Assembly: GCF_003515075.1 (NCBI RefSeq)
Contig: NZ_QWLV01000004.1
Span: 160,670 to 224,669, forward strand
Source of the DNA: Sphingomonas gilva
GTDB lineage: Bacteria > Pseudomonadota > Alphaproteobacteria > Sphingomonadales > Sphingomonadaceae
DNA: 64,000 nt
Reading direction: 5' to 3'
Made by a program: the position numbers and the translations under genes. The notes under the pieces are model-generated. The model saw only the letters and a program-made list of their open reading frames with translations. It did not search any database and had not been told where the DNA came from. Every line of letters starts with the position of its first letter. Positions within the stretch are counted from its first letter, which is position 1. Below are positions 1 through 9,520 of this stretch, in pieces.

Positions 1-951
1 GACCGCTATCTCGCGGGCGTCGCCTATCTCGACGGCAAGCGCCCCAGCCTGGTGTTCGGCCGCGGCTATTACGCCCGCTCGACCATCGCCGCCTGGGACT
101 GGCGCGACGGCAAGCTCACCCGGCGCTGGCTGTTCGACAGCGCTGCGCCGGGCAACGAGACATTCGGCGGGCAGGGCAATCACCAGCTCTCCGTCGCCGA
201 TGTCGACGCCGACGGCCGCGACGAGATCATCTACGGCTCTATGGCTTTGGACGACGAGGGCAAGGGCCTGTGGACCGCCGGCCTGGGCCACGGCGACACC
301 ATGCATGTCGGCGATCTCGATCCGAACCGGCCGGGGCTGGAGAAGTTCGGAGTGCACGAGAATGTCTCGCGCAACGGCGGCATTGGCGCGGCGATGCTCG
401 ACGCGCGCACCGGCGAGCGGCTGTGGACGACGCCCGCGCAGCGCGACACCGGCCGCGGCCTCGCCGCCGATATCGACCCGCGCCATGCCGGCGACGAGGC
501 CTGGGCGTCGAACTCGCGCGAGCTGTACGACGTGCGCGGCCAGGTGATCCCCGGCGGCCATCCGCGCGCGGCCAATTTCGCCATCTGGTGGGACGGCGAT
601 CCCCTGCGCGAGCTGCTCGACCGCAACCGCATCACCAAATGGAGCTGGGAGAGCGCCAGCGAGACGCCATTGCTGACCGCCGAGGGAGCCACCTCCAACA
701 ACGGCACCAAGGCGACCCCGGCGCTGAGCGCGGACCTGATCGGCGACTGGCGCGAGGAGCTGGTGCTGCGCAGCGAAGACAGCAGCGAGCTGCGCATCTA
801 CACCACGCCGATCGCGACCGACATCCGCCTGCCGACGCTGATGCACGATCCCGTGTACCGCCTGGGCGTCGCGTGGCAGAACACCGCCTATAACCAGCCG
901 CCGCACACATCCTATTTCCTGGCCGGGCGCGTGGAAGCAAAGGGCGAATGA
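1..951 (+). CDS. Rhamnogalacturonan lyase, PL11 family (5' partial)
   Basis: The reading frame is open from base 1, so the N-terminal part lies outside the window; 316 residues remain. The visible part is the C-terminal portion of a PL11 rhamnogalacturonan lyase (YesW/YesX type). It shows the Asp-rich propeller-blade motif DVDADGRDEI near residue 68, the segment GLGHGDTMHVGDLDP, and the near-terminal signature YRLGVAWQNTAYNQPPH. PL11 enzymes cleave the Rha-GalUA linkage of rhamnogalacturonan-I by beta-elimination, leaving unsaturated oligosaccharides for the GH105 encoded downstream. The next gene, an acetylesterase, starts 4 bases after the stop, which indicates co-transcription. The family call is firm; endo versus exo action cannot be told without the N-terminus. 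Confidence 0.93.
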   Translation, partial: DRYLAGVAYLDGKRPSLVFGRGYYARSTIAAWDWRDGKLTRRWLFDSAAPGNETFGGQGNHQLSVADVDADGRDEIIYGSMALDDEGKGLWTAGLGHGDTMHVGDLDPNRPGLEKFGVHENVSRNGGIGAAMLDARTGERLWTTPAQRDTGRGLAADIDPRHAGDEAWASNSRELYDVRGQVIPGGHPRAANFAIWWDGDPLRELLDRNRITKWSWESASETPLLTAEGATSNNGTKATPALSADLIGDWREELVLRSEDSSELRIYTTPIATDIRLPTLMHDPVYRLGVAWQNTAYNQPPHTSYFLAGRVEAKGE

Positions 952-955
952 AACG

Positions 956-2158
956 ATGCCGGTCGCCGCGTTCCTTTTGCCGTTGGCGTTGATGGGAGCG
1001 GCCGGCGAACGCCATTTCGACCTGACCGAGGCTTCGACACGTCAGCCCTATGACGCGGCGCGAGGCTATGGTGTCGAGCCGGCCGGCGGGAAGGAGGGCT
1101 TCCTGTTCTCGGTCGCCGCGGCGGAGGGCAATTACCGCATCACGGTGACGTTCGGCGATCCGCGGCAAAATGGTGTCACCACCGTCAAGGCGGAATCGCG
1201 GCGATTGATGGGCGAGGCGGTGCGGACGGCCGCCGGCGAGACGGCGACGCGCAGCTTCGTCGTCAACGTCCGCGACGCCCGGCTCGCGCCGCCGCCGGAC
1301 AATGCGCCCGGCGGCACGGCGGTGCGCCTCAAGCCCGGCGAACAGAAGAGCTTCACCTGGGACGACAAGCTGACGCTGGAGTTCCTCGGCGCGCCGGCGG
1401 TCCGATCGGTGACGATCGCGCCCGCCGATGTGCCGACCATCTATCTCGTCGGCGATTCGACGGTCACCGACCAGCGCGCAGAGCCGGCGGCGAGCTGGGG
1501 GCAGATGCTGCCGGCGTTCCTCGCTCCCGACATCGCCGTCGCCAACCATGCGGAGTCGGGCGAGACGATGAAGTCGTTCATCACCGCGCACCGGCTCGAC
1601 AAGGTGCTGAGCCGGATGCGCGCGGGCGACTGGCTGCTGATCCAGTTCGGCCACAACGACCAGAAGCGCGGGTGGCCGCAGACCTATGCCGATCCGCGCT
1701 TCGCCTATCCCGCCTATCTGAAGGCCTTCATCGCCGAGGCGCGGGCGCGCGGCGCGACGCCGGTGCTGGTCACCTCGCCCGAGCGGCGCACCTTCGACGG
1801 GCATGGCCGGATCGAGAGCACGCTCGCCGACTATGTCGCCGCGGTGAAGCGCGTCGCCGCCGAGGAAAAGGTGCCGCTGATCGATCTCAACGCCGCGAGC
1901 GTCGCGATCTACCAGGCGCTGGGGCCGGAGCGCGCGCCGCTGGCGTTCAACGACGGCGGCAAGGACAGGACGCACCACAATAATTACGGCGCGTGGCTGC
2001 TCGCGCGGGCGGTGGCGGAAGGGATGCGGGGCACCGCGCTCGCCCGCCATCTCGCGCCCGGCCTATCCCGGTTCGATCCCGCGCGCCCGCCGGCGCCGGA
2101 GCAGGTTCCGATCGCGCCGAGCCTGGCGCGGAGCGACGCTCGCCCGGCGGGCAATTGA
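956..2158 (+). CDS. Rhamnogalacturonan acetylesterase, CE12 (SGNH hydrolase) with N-terminal beta domain
   Basis: A 400-residue protein with a short hydrophobic signal-like N-terminus. An N-terminal domain of about 150 residues, beta-rich by appearance, precedes the SGNH hydrolase domain. The nucleophile block is LVGDST with Ser168, the GHND block lies near residue 232, and the C-terminal D-x-x-H block is in GKDRTHHNNYG near residue 338. CE12 enzymes remove acetyl groups from galacturonic acid in rhamnogalacturonan-I, opening it to lyases and hydrolases. The start is the first ATG after the PL11 stop. The stop overlaps the next start by one base (TGATG). This is one of two CE12 genes in the window. 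Confidence 0.92.
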   Translation: MPVAAFLLPLALMGAAGERHFDLTEASTRQPYDAARGYGVEPAGGKEGFLFSVAAAEGNYRITVTFGDPRQNGVTTVKAESRRLMGEAVRTAAGETATRSFVVNVRDARLAPPPDNAPGGTAVRLKPGEQKSFTWDDKLTLEFLGAPAVRSVTIAPADVPTIYLVGDSTVTDQRAEPAASWGQMLPAFLAPDIAVANHAESGETMKSFITAHRLDKVLSRMRAGDWLLIQFGHNDQKRGWPQTYADPRFAYPAYLKAFIAEARARGATPVLVTSPERRTFDGHGRIESTLADYVAAVKRVAAEEKVPLIDLNAASVAIYQALGPERAPLAFNDGGKDRTHHNNYGAWLLARAVAEGMRGTALARHLAPGLSRFDPARPPAPEQVPIAPSLARSDARPAGN

Positions 2159-3660
2159 TGCCGGCCGGCGCCGCCCGTTTCGACATCCGCGATTTCGGCG
2201 CGCGCGGCGACGGGGAGACGTTGGCGACCGGCGCGATCAACGCCGCGATCCGGGCGGCGGCGGATGCGGGCGGGGGCATGGTCGCCGTGCCCGCCGGCCG
2301 CTTCCTCTGCTTCACCGTGCGGCTCGCGAGCCGCGTCACGCTGCTGCTGGCCGAGGGCGCGGTGATCGAAGCGGCCGATCCGGCGCGGCATGACGGCGCC
2401 TATGACCTGCCCGAACCCAGGCCGCCCGCGCTCTATCAGGATTTCGGCCACAGCCATTGGCACAACAGCCTGTTCGTCGGCGATGGGGTCGAGGATGTGG
2501 CGATCATCGGCCCCGGCCTGATCGACGGCCGCGGGCTGACGCGCGACGGGCCGGGCGCGAGCTGGCGGAAACAGGCGGGCGAACGGCCCCTGTCGATGGC
2601 GGGGATGACCGAAGAGGAGATCGCCGCGCTCGAGCCGCCGGAGGAGCGGATGCGCGGGCTGGGCAACAAGGCGATCGGGCTGCACGACGCGCGGCGGGTT
2701 CATCTCGCCGGCTTCGCCATGCGCGATTGCGGCCATTTCGCCATCCTCGCCACGGGCTGCGCGCAGCTGACGATCGCCGATCTGACGATCGACACCGAAC
2801 GCGACGGGATCGATCTCGATTGCGTGCGCGACGCCATCGTCGAGCGCTGCCGGGTCAACACCCCCAATGACGACGCCATCGTGATCAAGTCGAGCCTGGC
2901 GATGGGCCGGCCGGTCGCGTCCGAACGGATCGTCGTCCGCGATTGCACCGTATCGGGCTACGATCCGGGCACGATGCTCGACGGCAGCTTCGGCCGCGCG
3001 CAGCAGATCGCGCCCGACCGCGACCGGGTGACCGGCCGGATCAAGCTGGGCACCGAGAGCAACGGCGGCTTTCGCGACATATTGATCGAGGATTGCCGCT
3101 TCGAACGCAGCCGCGGCCTCGCGCTGGAGGTGGTCGACGGCGGCGCGATGGAGAATATCATCGCGCGGCGGCTGGTGATGGAGGAGGTGACCACCGCGCC
3201 GCTGTTCATCCGGCTGGGCGACCGGCGGCGCGGACCGGACGGAACGGGGATAGGCAGCATTTCGCGCGTGGAGATCAGCGGGGTGGACGCCCGCGGCATC
3301 GATCCCCGCTTCGCCGCGACGATCGCAGGATTGCCCGGTCATCCGGTGCGCGACGTGACGCTGCGCGATATTCGCCTGACCTATGACGATGGCGCGGACA
3401 TCGCACCGCCCCCCGCGCCCGAGGAGCTGCACGACGCCTATCCCGAACCGAGCATGTTCGGCCCGACCCCGGCCTGGGGTCTGTGGCTGCGCCATGCGCA
3501 GGACATCAAGATCGTGAGACTGGAGCTAAGCTCGACGGGCGCCGGCGCGCGCCCGGCGATCGCGGTCGAGGACGCGCCTGGATTGGAGATATCGGCCGGC
3601 GATCGATTGACCTGCGTGACATCTAGAGATATCCATATGTTGGATAATCATCCTACATAA
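2158..3660 (+). CDS. Glycoside hydrolase family 28 (polygalacturonase/rhamnogalacturonan hydrolase type)
   Basis: A 500-residue right-handed beta-helix protein. It opens with FDIRDFGARGDGETLATGAINAAI, the usual GH28 entry motif. Catalytic aspartates sit in ERDGID (Asp216) and NDDAIVIKS (Asp238/Asp239). No clear signal peptide is visible at the ATG chosen, which overlaps the upstream stop by one base; an upstream in-frame start would run deep into the CE12 gene and was rejected. GH28 members hydrolyse alpha-galacturonosyl linkages, and context favours rhamnogalacturonan oligosaccharides. The last dozen codons run through an AT-rich palindrome that looks like the operator of the next gene, so the C-terminal tail is probably not conserved. 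Confidence 0.9.
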   Translation: MPAGAARFDIRDFGARGDGETLATGAINAAIRAAADAGGGMVAVPAGRFLCFTVRLASRVTLLLAEGAVIEAADPARHDGAYDLPEPRPPALYQDFGHSHWHNSLFVGDGVEDVAIIGPGLIDGRGLTRDGPGASWRKQAGERPLSMAGMTEEEIAALEPPEERMRGLGNKAIGLHDARRVHLAGFAMRDCGHFAILATGCAQLTIADLTIDTERDGIDLDCVRDAIVERCRVNTPNDDAIVIKSSLAMGRPVASERIVVRDCTVSGYDPGTMLDGSFGRAQQIAPDRDRVTGRIKLGTESNGGFRDILIEDCRFERSRGLALEVVDGGAMENIIARRLVMEEVTTAPLFIRLGDRRRGPDGTGIGSISRVEISGVDARGIDPRFAATIAGLPGHPVRDVTLRDIRLTYDDGADIAPPPAPEELHDAYPEPSMFGPTPAWGLWLRHAQDIKIVRLELSSTGAGARPAIAVEDAPGLEISAGDRLTCVTSRDIHMLDNHPT

Positions 3661-3663
3661 TGG
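3633..3663. promoter_or_regulatory. 31-bp palindromic operator candidate before rhaM
   Basis: An imperfect inverted repeat begins CCATATGTTGGAT and ends ATCCTACATAATGG; the arms match apart from one mismatch and a one-base shift. It lies 17 bases before the rhaM start in an otherwise GC-rich region. The same length and the same ends (CCATAT at the left, ACAT-A/T-ATGG at the right) recur before the symporter gene at 11945-11975. I infer a shared transcription-factor site for the pectin regulon. Confidence 0.5.
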
Positions 3664-3680
3664 ACTAAAGGAGAGGGGCG

Positions 3681-3995
3681 TTGGCGAGACAGGCCTTCCG
3701 GATGCAGCTGAAGCCCGGCGCCGCGGCGGAATATCGCGCGCGCCACGATGCGATCTGGCCCGAGCTCTCGGCGCTGCTCCACGAATCGGGCATCTCCGAT
3801 TATTCGATCTTCCTCGATGAGGAGACGCTGGCGCTGTTCGCCGTGCTTGATCTGGCCGAGGACAATAATCGTGACGCGCTGCCCGATCACCCGGTGATGA
3901 AGCGCTGGTGGGACCATATGGCGCCGCTGATGGAGGTCGAACCGGGCAACCGGCCGAAGGAATGGCCGCTGACGCAGGTATTCCACCTGCCATGA
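3681..3995 (+). CDS. rhaM: L-rhamnose mutarotase RhaM
   Basis: A 104-residue protein with the family features: RQAFRMQLKPG at the N-terminus, the conserved histidine in RHDAIWPEL, SDYSIFLDE, and the C-terminal PVMKRWWDHMAPLME followed by a Phe-rich end. RhaM interconverts the alpha and beta anomers of L-rhamnose, supplying the form used by the dehydrogenase encoded at 23 kb. The start is TTG, chosen because AAAGGAGAGG sits 5-14 bases upstream and because the family begins here. The stop overlaps the following GH35 start (ATGA). Confidence 0.93.
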   Translation: MARQAFRMQLKPGAAAEYRARHDAIWPELSALLHESGISDYSIFLDEETLALFAVLDLAEDNNRDALPDHPVMKRWWDHMAPLMEVEPGNRPKEWPLTQVFHLP

Positions 3996-6900
3996 TGTTT
4001 CGCACGTCCATCGCCGCGCTGCTCGCCGCCGCGCTCGCCACGCCGGTGGCGGCGCAACAGGCGAAGCCAACCGCCAATTTCGAAGCCCCGGTGCAGACTT
4101 TCGGCCGCGTCGGGTTCGACGAGCGCTCGCTCATCATCGACGGCAAGCGCACGCTGATCTGGGGCGGCGAGATGCACGCCTTTCGCCTGCCTTCGCCGGA
4201 CCTCTGGCGCGACATTCTGCAGAAGATGAAGGCGACCGGCTACAACACGGTCGCCATCTATGTTTACTGGGGTTTCCACAGCCCCAAGCAGGGCGTCTAT
4301 GATTTCAGCGGCATCCGCGACATCGACCGGCTGCTGGAAATAGCGGCCGAAGAGGGGCTTTACGTCATCACCCGCGCCGGTCCCTATGTGAATGCCGAAC
4401 TGTCGCGCGGCGGCTATCCCGGCTGGCTGGTCAACCAGCGCTCGCGCGCGCGAACCGATGCCCCCGATTATCTCGAAGCCTCGGACGAGTGGCTGACCCG
4501 GATCAACCGCATCATCGCCAAGCACCAGATCAACGGCGGCCCGAACGGCGAGAAGGGCGGCACCGTCATCCTCCACCAGATCGAGAATGAGCTGGCGCTG
4601 ACCACCCCGGCGCAGCGCCGCTATATGGACCATCTCTATGCCAAGGCGCGCGCCGACGGCATCACCATCCCGATCTTCCACAACGATCAGGGCCGCAACG
4701 GCTATTGGGTGCCCGAGGGCAGCAATGTCCCGCTGACCGTCCCAGGCCCGGTCGATCTCTATGCATTCGACGGCTATCCCGGCGGCACCTGCACCGTCCA
4801 GGGCGAGCCGACCAAGGGATCGCCCGCGCCTGACTGGGGCTATTACGGCGCCGGCGGCGCCAAGGGCGGCGCTTCGGCGAGCCCCAACACCCCCGGCTTC
4901 GCGGCCGAGTTCGGCGGCGGCTGGTTCGATTATTGGGGATCGAACGGCGGCTATGAATGCAACGCGATCCAGCGCGGCCGCCGCTATCAGCGGGTGTTCT
5001 ACGGCACCAATCTCGCCAACGGCATCTCGATCCAGAGCTTCTACATGACCTTCGGCGGGACGAGCTGGGGCTGGATGCCGGCGCCGGTGGTGTTCACCAG
5101 CTATGATTATGGCGCGGCGATCAGCGAAACGCGCGAGGTGCGCGACAAGGCGTTGGAGATGAAGCAACTGGGCGGCCTGATCGCCAGTGTGCCCGATCTC
5201 GCCGGCATGATCCCCGCCGGTCCGGTCGAGATCTCGACCGAGAAAATCCAGGTCTATCACAACCGCTCGCCAGAGACCGACGCGCGGTTCCTGCTGGTCA
5301 CGCAGAACCCGTCGAACGAGAATGGTGACCACCGCTTCACCATCACCGCCAACCTGCCCGACGGCCGCTATACGATGCCGATGCGGCTCAACGGCTATGA
5401 TGCGAAGTGGCTGGTTGCGGGCGTCAACCTCGCCGGCCAGCGGCTGGTCTATTCGACCAGCGAGCTGCAGCACGCGATGACGCTCGATGACGAGAGCCTG
5501 TTGCTCCTCTACGGCCGCGCCGGCGAGACCGGGCAGACCGCACTCCGCTATGCGAGCGCCCCGACCGTCACCGTCATCGAAGGCAACGTCACCCACCGCT
5601 TCGATGCGGCGAAAGGCGACCTGATTCTCGACTATCCGCACCAGGAACTGGCCCGCGTGCGGATCGAGGGCGGCGGGCGGCCGCCGCTCACCCTGCTGCT
5701 TGCCGACGAGCCCGAAGCGATGCGCTTCTGGAAGGATGGCGAGGTGCTGGTGCGCGGACCGCAGCTGCTGCGCAACGCAGAGATCAAGGGATCGACGCTT
5801 GCGCTGACTGGCGACATCGCGGTCGCAAGCCCGCTCGAAATCTGGGCGCCACGCGGCGCAAACACGGTCACCTGGAACGGCACCCGCATCGCAACCACGC
5901 CCGGCGTCGGCACCAGCCGGGTCGCTGCCCAACCGCTCGCCGGCCCCGCCGAGTTCGCGCTGCCCGCGCTCGACAATTGGCGCGTCCACGCCGGCTCGCC
6001 CGAAGCGCAACCCGCCTTCGACGACAGCGAATGGCAGGCGATCGACCGCCGCGCTTATGCCAGCATCACCGCACGCCCCGACGGCCAGCCCAACATGCTG
6101 ATGGACGCCTATGGCTTCCACGAAGGCGATGTCTGGTATCGCGGCCGCTTCACCGGCACGCCCGATGCCGAGCGCATCCGCCTCTATTACGGCGCGGGCG
6201 GCTCCGGCCTGGTGCAAGTGTTCCTCGACGGCAAGCTGGTCGGCGAGGACGAGACCCCCGGCGGCCTCCCCCGCCCGATCACCACCGGCACCGCGACATT
6301 CGACCTCCCGCCCGAGGCACGCACGCCGGGCGAGCATGTCATCGCGATCATGGTCCGCAACAACGGTCATAACTGGGACCTCGACGCCGACGATTTCCAC
6401 AAGGAGGCGCGCGGCCTCGTCTCGGTCTCGGTCGAGGAACAGGCCGGGCCGAGCTATGCCATCCCGATCGCGTGGAAGATCCAGGGCCGGCGTGGCGGCG
6501 AAGACCTCGCCGATCCCGTGCGCGGGATCACCAACAATGGCGGCCTCTATGGCGAACGCGTCGGCTGGCACCTGCCGGGCTTCAACGACCGGAGCTGGCA
6601 GGCGACCACCATTCCCGCCACCAGCGCCCAGCCCGGCACGACCTGGTATCGCACCAGCTTCGACCTCGACGTGCCAAAGGACCAGGACGCGACGATCGGC
6701 ATCCAGTTCGGCGACCCCACCGTCCCGCGCTCGCCCGTCGATTACCGCGCGCTGATCTTCGTCAATGGCTGGAACATGGGCCAGTTCATCGCCCATGTCG
6801 GCCCGCAGCGGACGTTCGTCGTGCCCGAAGGCATCCTCAACCATGAAGGCCGCAACACCATCGCGCTCGCCGTCACCAGCGACGGCCAGCCCGGCAACGC

Positions 6901-7000
6901 GCTCGAAGCGGTGCGGCTGGTGACGCTGCGCAATGTCAAAGGCGGCATCCCGGTGCGCATGGTCGACGCGCCGCAAAATCCGTCGCAACTCAAGAACTGA
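3992..7000 (+). CDS. Beta-galactosidase, GH35
   Basis: A 1002-residue secreted enzyme with a cleavable signal peptide (MMFRTSIAALLAAALATPVAAQQ). The TIM-barrel starts near residue 45 (IIDGKRTLIWGGEMHAFRLP). The acid/base is Glu200 in HQIENE and the likely nucleophile is Glu306 in AAEFGGGW. Beta-sandwich domains follow, with jelly-roll segments near residues 660-780 and 850-950 (DVWYRGRF, TWYRTSFD). The enzyme probably trims beta-galactose from RG-I galactan or arabinogalactan side chains. Two consecutive ATGs (3992, 3995) are possible starts; the first overlaps the rhaM stop. Confidence 0.93.
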   Translation: MMFRTSIAALLAAALATPVAAQQAKPTANFEAPVQTFGRVGFDERSLIIDGKRTLIWGGEMHAFRLPSPDLWRDILQKMKATGYNTVAIYVYWGFHSPKQGVYDFSGIRDIDRLLEIAAEEGLYVITRAGPYVNAELSRGGYPGWLVNQRSRARTDAPDYLEASDEWLTRINRIIAKHQINGGPNGEKGGTVILHQIENELALTTPAQRRYMDHLYAKARADGITIPIFHNDQGRNGYWVPEGSNVPLTVPGPVDLYAFDGYPGGTCTVQGEPTKGSPAPDWGYYGAGGAKGGASASPNTPGFAAEFGGGWFDYWGSNGGYECNAIQRGRRYQRVFYGTNLANGISIQSFYMTFGGTSWGWMPAPVVFTSYDYGAAISETREVRDKALEMKQLGGLIASVPDLAGMIPAGPVEISTEKIQVYHNRSPETDARFLLVTQNPSNENGDHRFTITANLPDGRYTMPMRLNGYDAKWLVAGVNLAGQRLVYSTSELQHAMTLDDESLLLLYGRAGETGQTALRYASAPTVTVIEGNVTHRFDAAKGDLILDYPHQELARVRIEGGGRPPLTLLLADEPEAMRFWKDGEVLVRGPQLLRNAEIKGSTLALTGDIAVASPLEIWAPRGANTVTWNGTRIATTPGVGTSRVAAQPLAGPAEFALPALDNWRVHAGSPEAQPAFDDSEWQAIDRRAYASITARPDGQPNMLMDAYGFHEGDVWYRGRFTGTPDAERIRLYYGAGGSGLVQVFLDGKLVGEDETPGGLPRPITTGTATFDLPPEARTPGEHVIAIMVRNNGHNWDLDADDFHKEARGLVSVSVEEQAGPSYAIPIAWKIQGRRGGEDLADPVRGITNNGGLYGERVGWHLPGFNDRSWQATTIPATSAQPGTTWYRTSFDLDVPKDQDATIGIQFGDPTVPRSPVDYRALIFVNGWNMGQFIAHVGPQRTFVVPEGILNHEGRNTIALAVTSDGQPGNALEAVRLVTLRNVKGGIPVRMVDAPQNPSQLKN

Positions 7001-7019
7001 CCCCAACGGAGCCCATTTC

Positions 7020-8132
7020 ATGGCCGCGCTTACCCACGACGTTCCCCGCCAGCAGGTCACCGACGCGATCGGTTTGCTGATGCACAACCTCGTCAACATC
7101 AAGGACGAGACCGGCGAGTTCCTCCTCCATCTGGAGGACGGGCGGATCATCGACACCAAGGGCTGGGCCGGCTGGGAATGGACCCACGGCGTCGGCCTGT
7201 TCGGCATGTGGCGCTATTATGAGCAGACCGGCGACCAAAAGGCGCTGTCGATCATCAAGCAATGGTTCGAGGACCGCTTCGCCGAAGGCACGCCGACCAA
7301 GAACATCAACACCGTCGCGCCGTTCATCACCCTCGCCTATCTTTACGAGCACGAGCCCGACCCGCGCTATATCCCCTATCTCGACACCTGGGCCGAATGG
7401 CTGATGGCGGACGATGGCCTGCCCAAGACCGAGGAAGGCGGCTTCCAGCACATCGTCTATAATGACGAAAATCCGGGCGAGATGTGGGACGACACGCTGA
7501 TGATGTCGGTGCTGCCGCTCGCCAAGATCGGGCTGCTGCTGGGCCGCCCGCATTATATCGAGGAAGCCAAGCGCCAGTTCCTGGTCCATATCAAATATCT
7601 GTTCGACAAGAAGACGGGGCTGTGGTTCCACGGCTGGGATTTCAACGGCCGGCATAATTTCGCCGAAGCCCTGTGGGCGCGCGGCAATTGCTGGGTGACG
7701 ATCGCCATCCCCGAGATCATCGAGATACTCGACCTTCAACCGGGCGATGCGTTCCGCACCTTCCTGATCGACACGCTCGCCGCGCAGGTGAAGACGCTCA
7801 GCCAGACGCAGGACGAAAGCGGGCTGTGGCACACGTTGGTGATGGACCCGTCGAGCTATCTCGAAGCGTCGGCGACCGCGGGCTTCGCCTATGGCATCCT
7901 GAAGGCGGTGCGAAAGGGCTATCTGCCGCGCGAGTACGAAGCGGTCGGCATCAAGGCGGTGCGCGGCGTGCTCGCCAATATCGACGACAAGGGCGAGCTG
8001 CAGCAGGTGTCGTTCGGCACCGCGATGGGCGACACGCTGCAATTCTACAAGGACATCCGCCTGACCTCGATGCCATACGGCCAGAGCCTCGCGGTCTGCG
8101 CGCTGGCCGAGTTCCTCAGGACCTATATCTGA
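7020..8132 (+). CDS. Unsaturated rhamnogalacturonyl hydrolase, GH105 (YteR/YesR type)
   Basis: A 370-residue (alpha/alpha)6-barrel protein without a signal peptide, as is typical of this mostly cytoplasmic family. The catalytic aspartate region is GEMWDDTLMM (Asp157/Asp158), and other family signatures are WTHGVGLFGMWRYY, HGWDFNGRHNFAEALWARGNCW and SSYLEASATAGFAYGI. It hydrates and releases the unsaturated galacturonyl residue left on oligosaccharides by PL11 lyases. The ATG lies 19 bases after the GH35 stop with an ACGGAG element upstream. The stop overlaps the next ATG by one base. Confidence 0.95.
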   Translation: MAALTHDVPRQQVTDAIGLLMHNLVNIKDETGEFLLHLEDGRIIDTKGWAGWEWTHGVGLFGMWRYYEQTGDQKALSIIKQWFEDRFAEGTPTKNINTVAPFITLAYLYEHEPDPRYIPYLDTWAEWLMADDGLPKTEEGGFQHIVYNDENPGEMWDDTLMMSVLPLAKIGLLLGRPHYIEEAKRQFLVHIKYLFDKKTGLWFHGWDFNGRHNFAEALWARGNCWVTIAIPEIIEILDLQPGDAFRTFLIDTLAAQVKTLSQTQDESGLWHTLVMDPSSYLEASATAGFAYGILKAVRKGYLPREYEAVGIKAVRGVLANIDDKGELQQVSFGTAMGDTLQFYKDIRLTSMPYGQSLAVCALAEFLRTYI

Positions 8133-9520
8133 TGCTCGCGCGGCGCGACCTGCTCCAAGCCGGGGTCGCGCTGCCGCTGCTCGCCGCGCGTCCCGCCTGG
8201 GCGCGCGGCGCGCGGCGGCGACAGGTGCGGGTCGCCGCGCCGTTCGACATGCCGGCGATCGAAATGCCCGATTTTGCCGCCGGCCGCCGTTTTCCGATCA
8301 CGGAGTTCGGCGCGGCGCCCGGCGACCAACGGCGCAACACCGCCGCCATCGCCCGCGCGATCGGGGCGGCGCATGCCGCGGGCATTGGCACGGTGGTGGT
8401 GCCCGCCGGCACATGGGCGACCGGGCCGATCCATCTCAGGAGCAATGTCGAGCTGCATCTGCAAAGGGGCGCGACGCTCGCCTTCTCGCCCGATCCGGCC
8501 GACTATTTGCCGGCCGTCCCGACGAGCTGGGAGGGCATCGAGTGCTACAACTACTCGCCGCTCGTCTACGCCCATGCGTGCGAGAATGTCGCGATCACCG
8601 GCGAGGGGACGTTGCTCGCCCGGCTCGACACATGGCGCATCTGGTATGCCCGGCCAAAGCCGCATCTGGATGCCCTGGTGTCGCTCTACCAGATGGCGCG
8701 GCACGGCGTTCCGGTGGCGGCGCGCGACATGTCAAAGGGCGAGGCCAATCTCCGCCCGCACTTCATCCAGTTCAACCGTTGCCGCCATGTGCTGATCGAG
8801 GGCGTGCACATCCAGAACAGTCCCTTCTGGACGATCCATCCCTATCTCTGCCGCGACGTCGTGATCCGCGGCGTCAGCATCGAGGCCCACGGGCACAACA
8901 ATGACGGGGTCGATCCCGAGATGAGCCAGAACGTGCTGATCGAGGATTGCGTGTTCGATCAGGGCGACGATGCGATCTCGGTCAAGTCGGGCCGCGACCA
9001 TGACGGCTGGCGGCTCGATACGCCGTCGCGCAACATCGTGATGCGCAACTGCCGCGTGAGGAACGGCCATCAGCTCATGGCGATTGGCAGCGAGCTTTCG
9101 GGCGGGATCGAGAATGTCTTCGTCGACAATTGCCATTTCGACCATCAGGGCTCGACGGCGAAGAGCGCCATCCAGAACATCCTGTTCGTCAAGACCAACG
9201 AGCGTCGCGGCGGCTTCGTCCGCAACATCCACCTTTCCAACGTGAGTGCTACCAAGGTGGCCGGCGGCGTGCTGAGCGTCGACACCGACGTGCTCTACCA
9301 ATGGCGCACGCTCACCCCGACCTATGACCGGCGCCTCACCCCGGTCCAGGGCATTCATGTCCGCGACGTCCGGGCCGAAAGCGCCGCATTTCTGTGCGAG
9401 ATCAAGGGCGCGGCCGAACTGCCGGTAAAAGATGTCACGCTCCGCGGCGTCCGCGTGGCGAACGTCACCGGCAGGCCCGTATTTGCCGATCACGCCGTTG
9501 GCCTGCGTGTCGATCGATGA
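8132..9520 (+). CDS. Secreted GH28 (exo-polygalacturonase/rhamnogalacturonan galacturonohydrolase type)
   Basis: A 462-residue GH28 with a twin-arginine-like N-terminus (MLARRDLLQAGVALPLLAARPAWA). The beta-helix entry motif is FPITEFGAAPGDQRRNTAAIARAI. Catalytic residues are seen in NNDGVDPE (Asp258) and QGDDAISVKSG (Asp279/Asp280), with a histidine in NGHQLMAIGSE. It differs from the first GH28 in carrying an export signal and a more canonical active site. Its likely role is exo-removal of galacturonic acid from pectic oligomers in the periplasm or at the surface. It is co-transcribed with the overlapping neighbours on both sides. Confidence 0.92.
   Translation: MLARRDLLQAGVALPLLAARPAWARGARRRQVRVAAPFDMPAIEMPDFAAGRRFPITEFGAAPGDQRRNTAAIARAIGAAHAAGIGTVVVPAGTWATGPIHLRSNVELHLQRGATLAFSPDPADYLPAVPTSWEGIECYNYSPLVYAHACENVAITGEGTLLARLDTWRIWYARPKPHLDALVSLYQMARHGVPVAARDMSKGEANLRPHFIQFNRCRHVLIEGVHIQNSPFWTIHPYLCRDVVIRGVSIEAHGHNNDGVDPEMSQNVLIEDCVFDQGDDAISVKSGRDHDGWRLDTPSRNIVMRNCRVRNGHQLMAIGSELSGGIENVFVDNCHFDHQGSTAKSAIQNILFVKTNERRGGFVRNIHLSNVSATKVAGGVLSVDTDVLYQWRTLTPTYDRRLTPVQGIHVRDVRAESAAFLCEIKGAAELPVKDVTLRGVRVANVTGRPVFADHAVGLRVDR

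Noticed and set aside
3887..7207. A 1106-codon open frame on the minus strand
   Set aside because: It is antisense to GH35 and GH105 and has no family motifs; GC-rich codon use opens the opposite strand.
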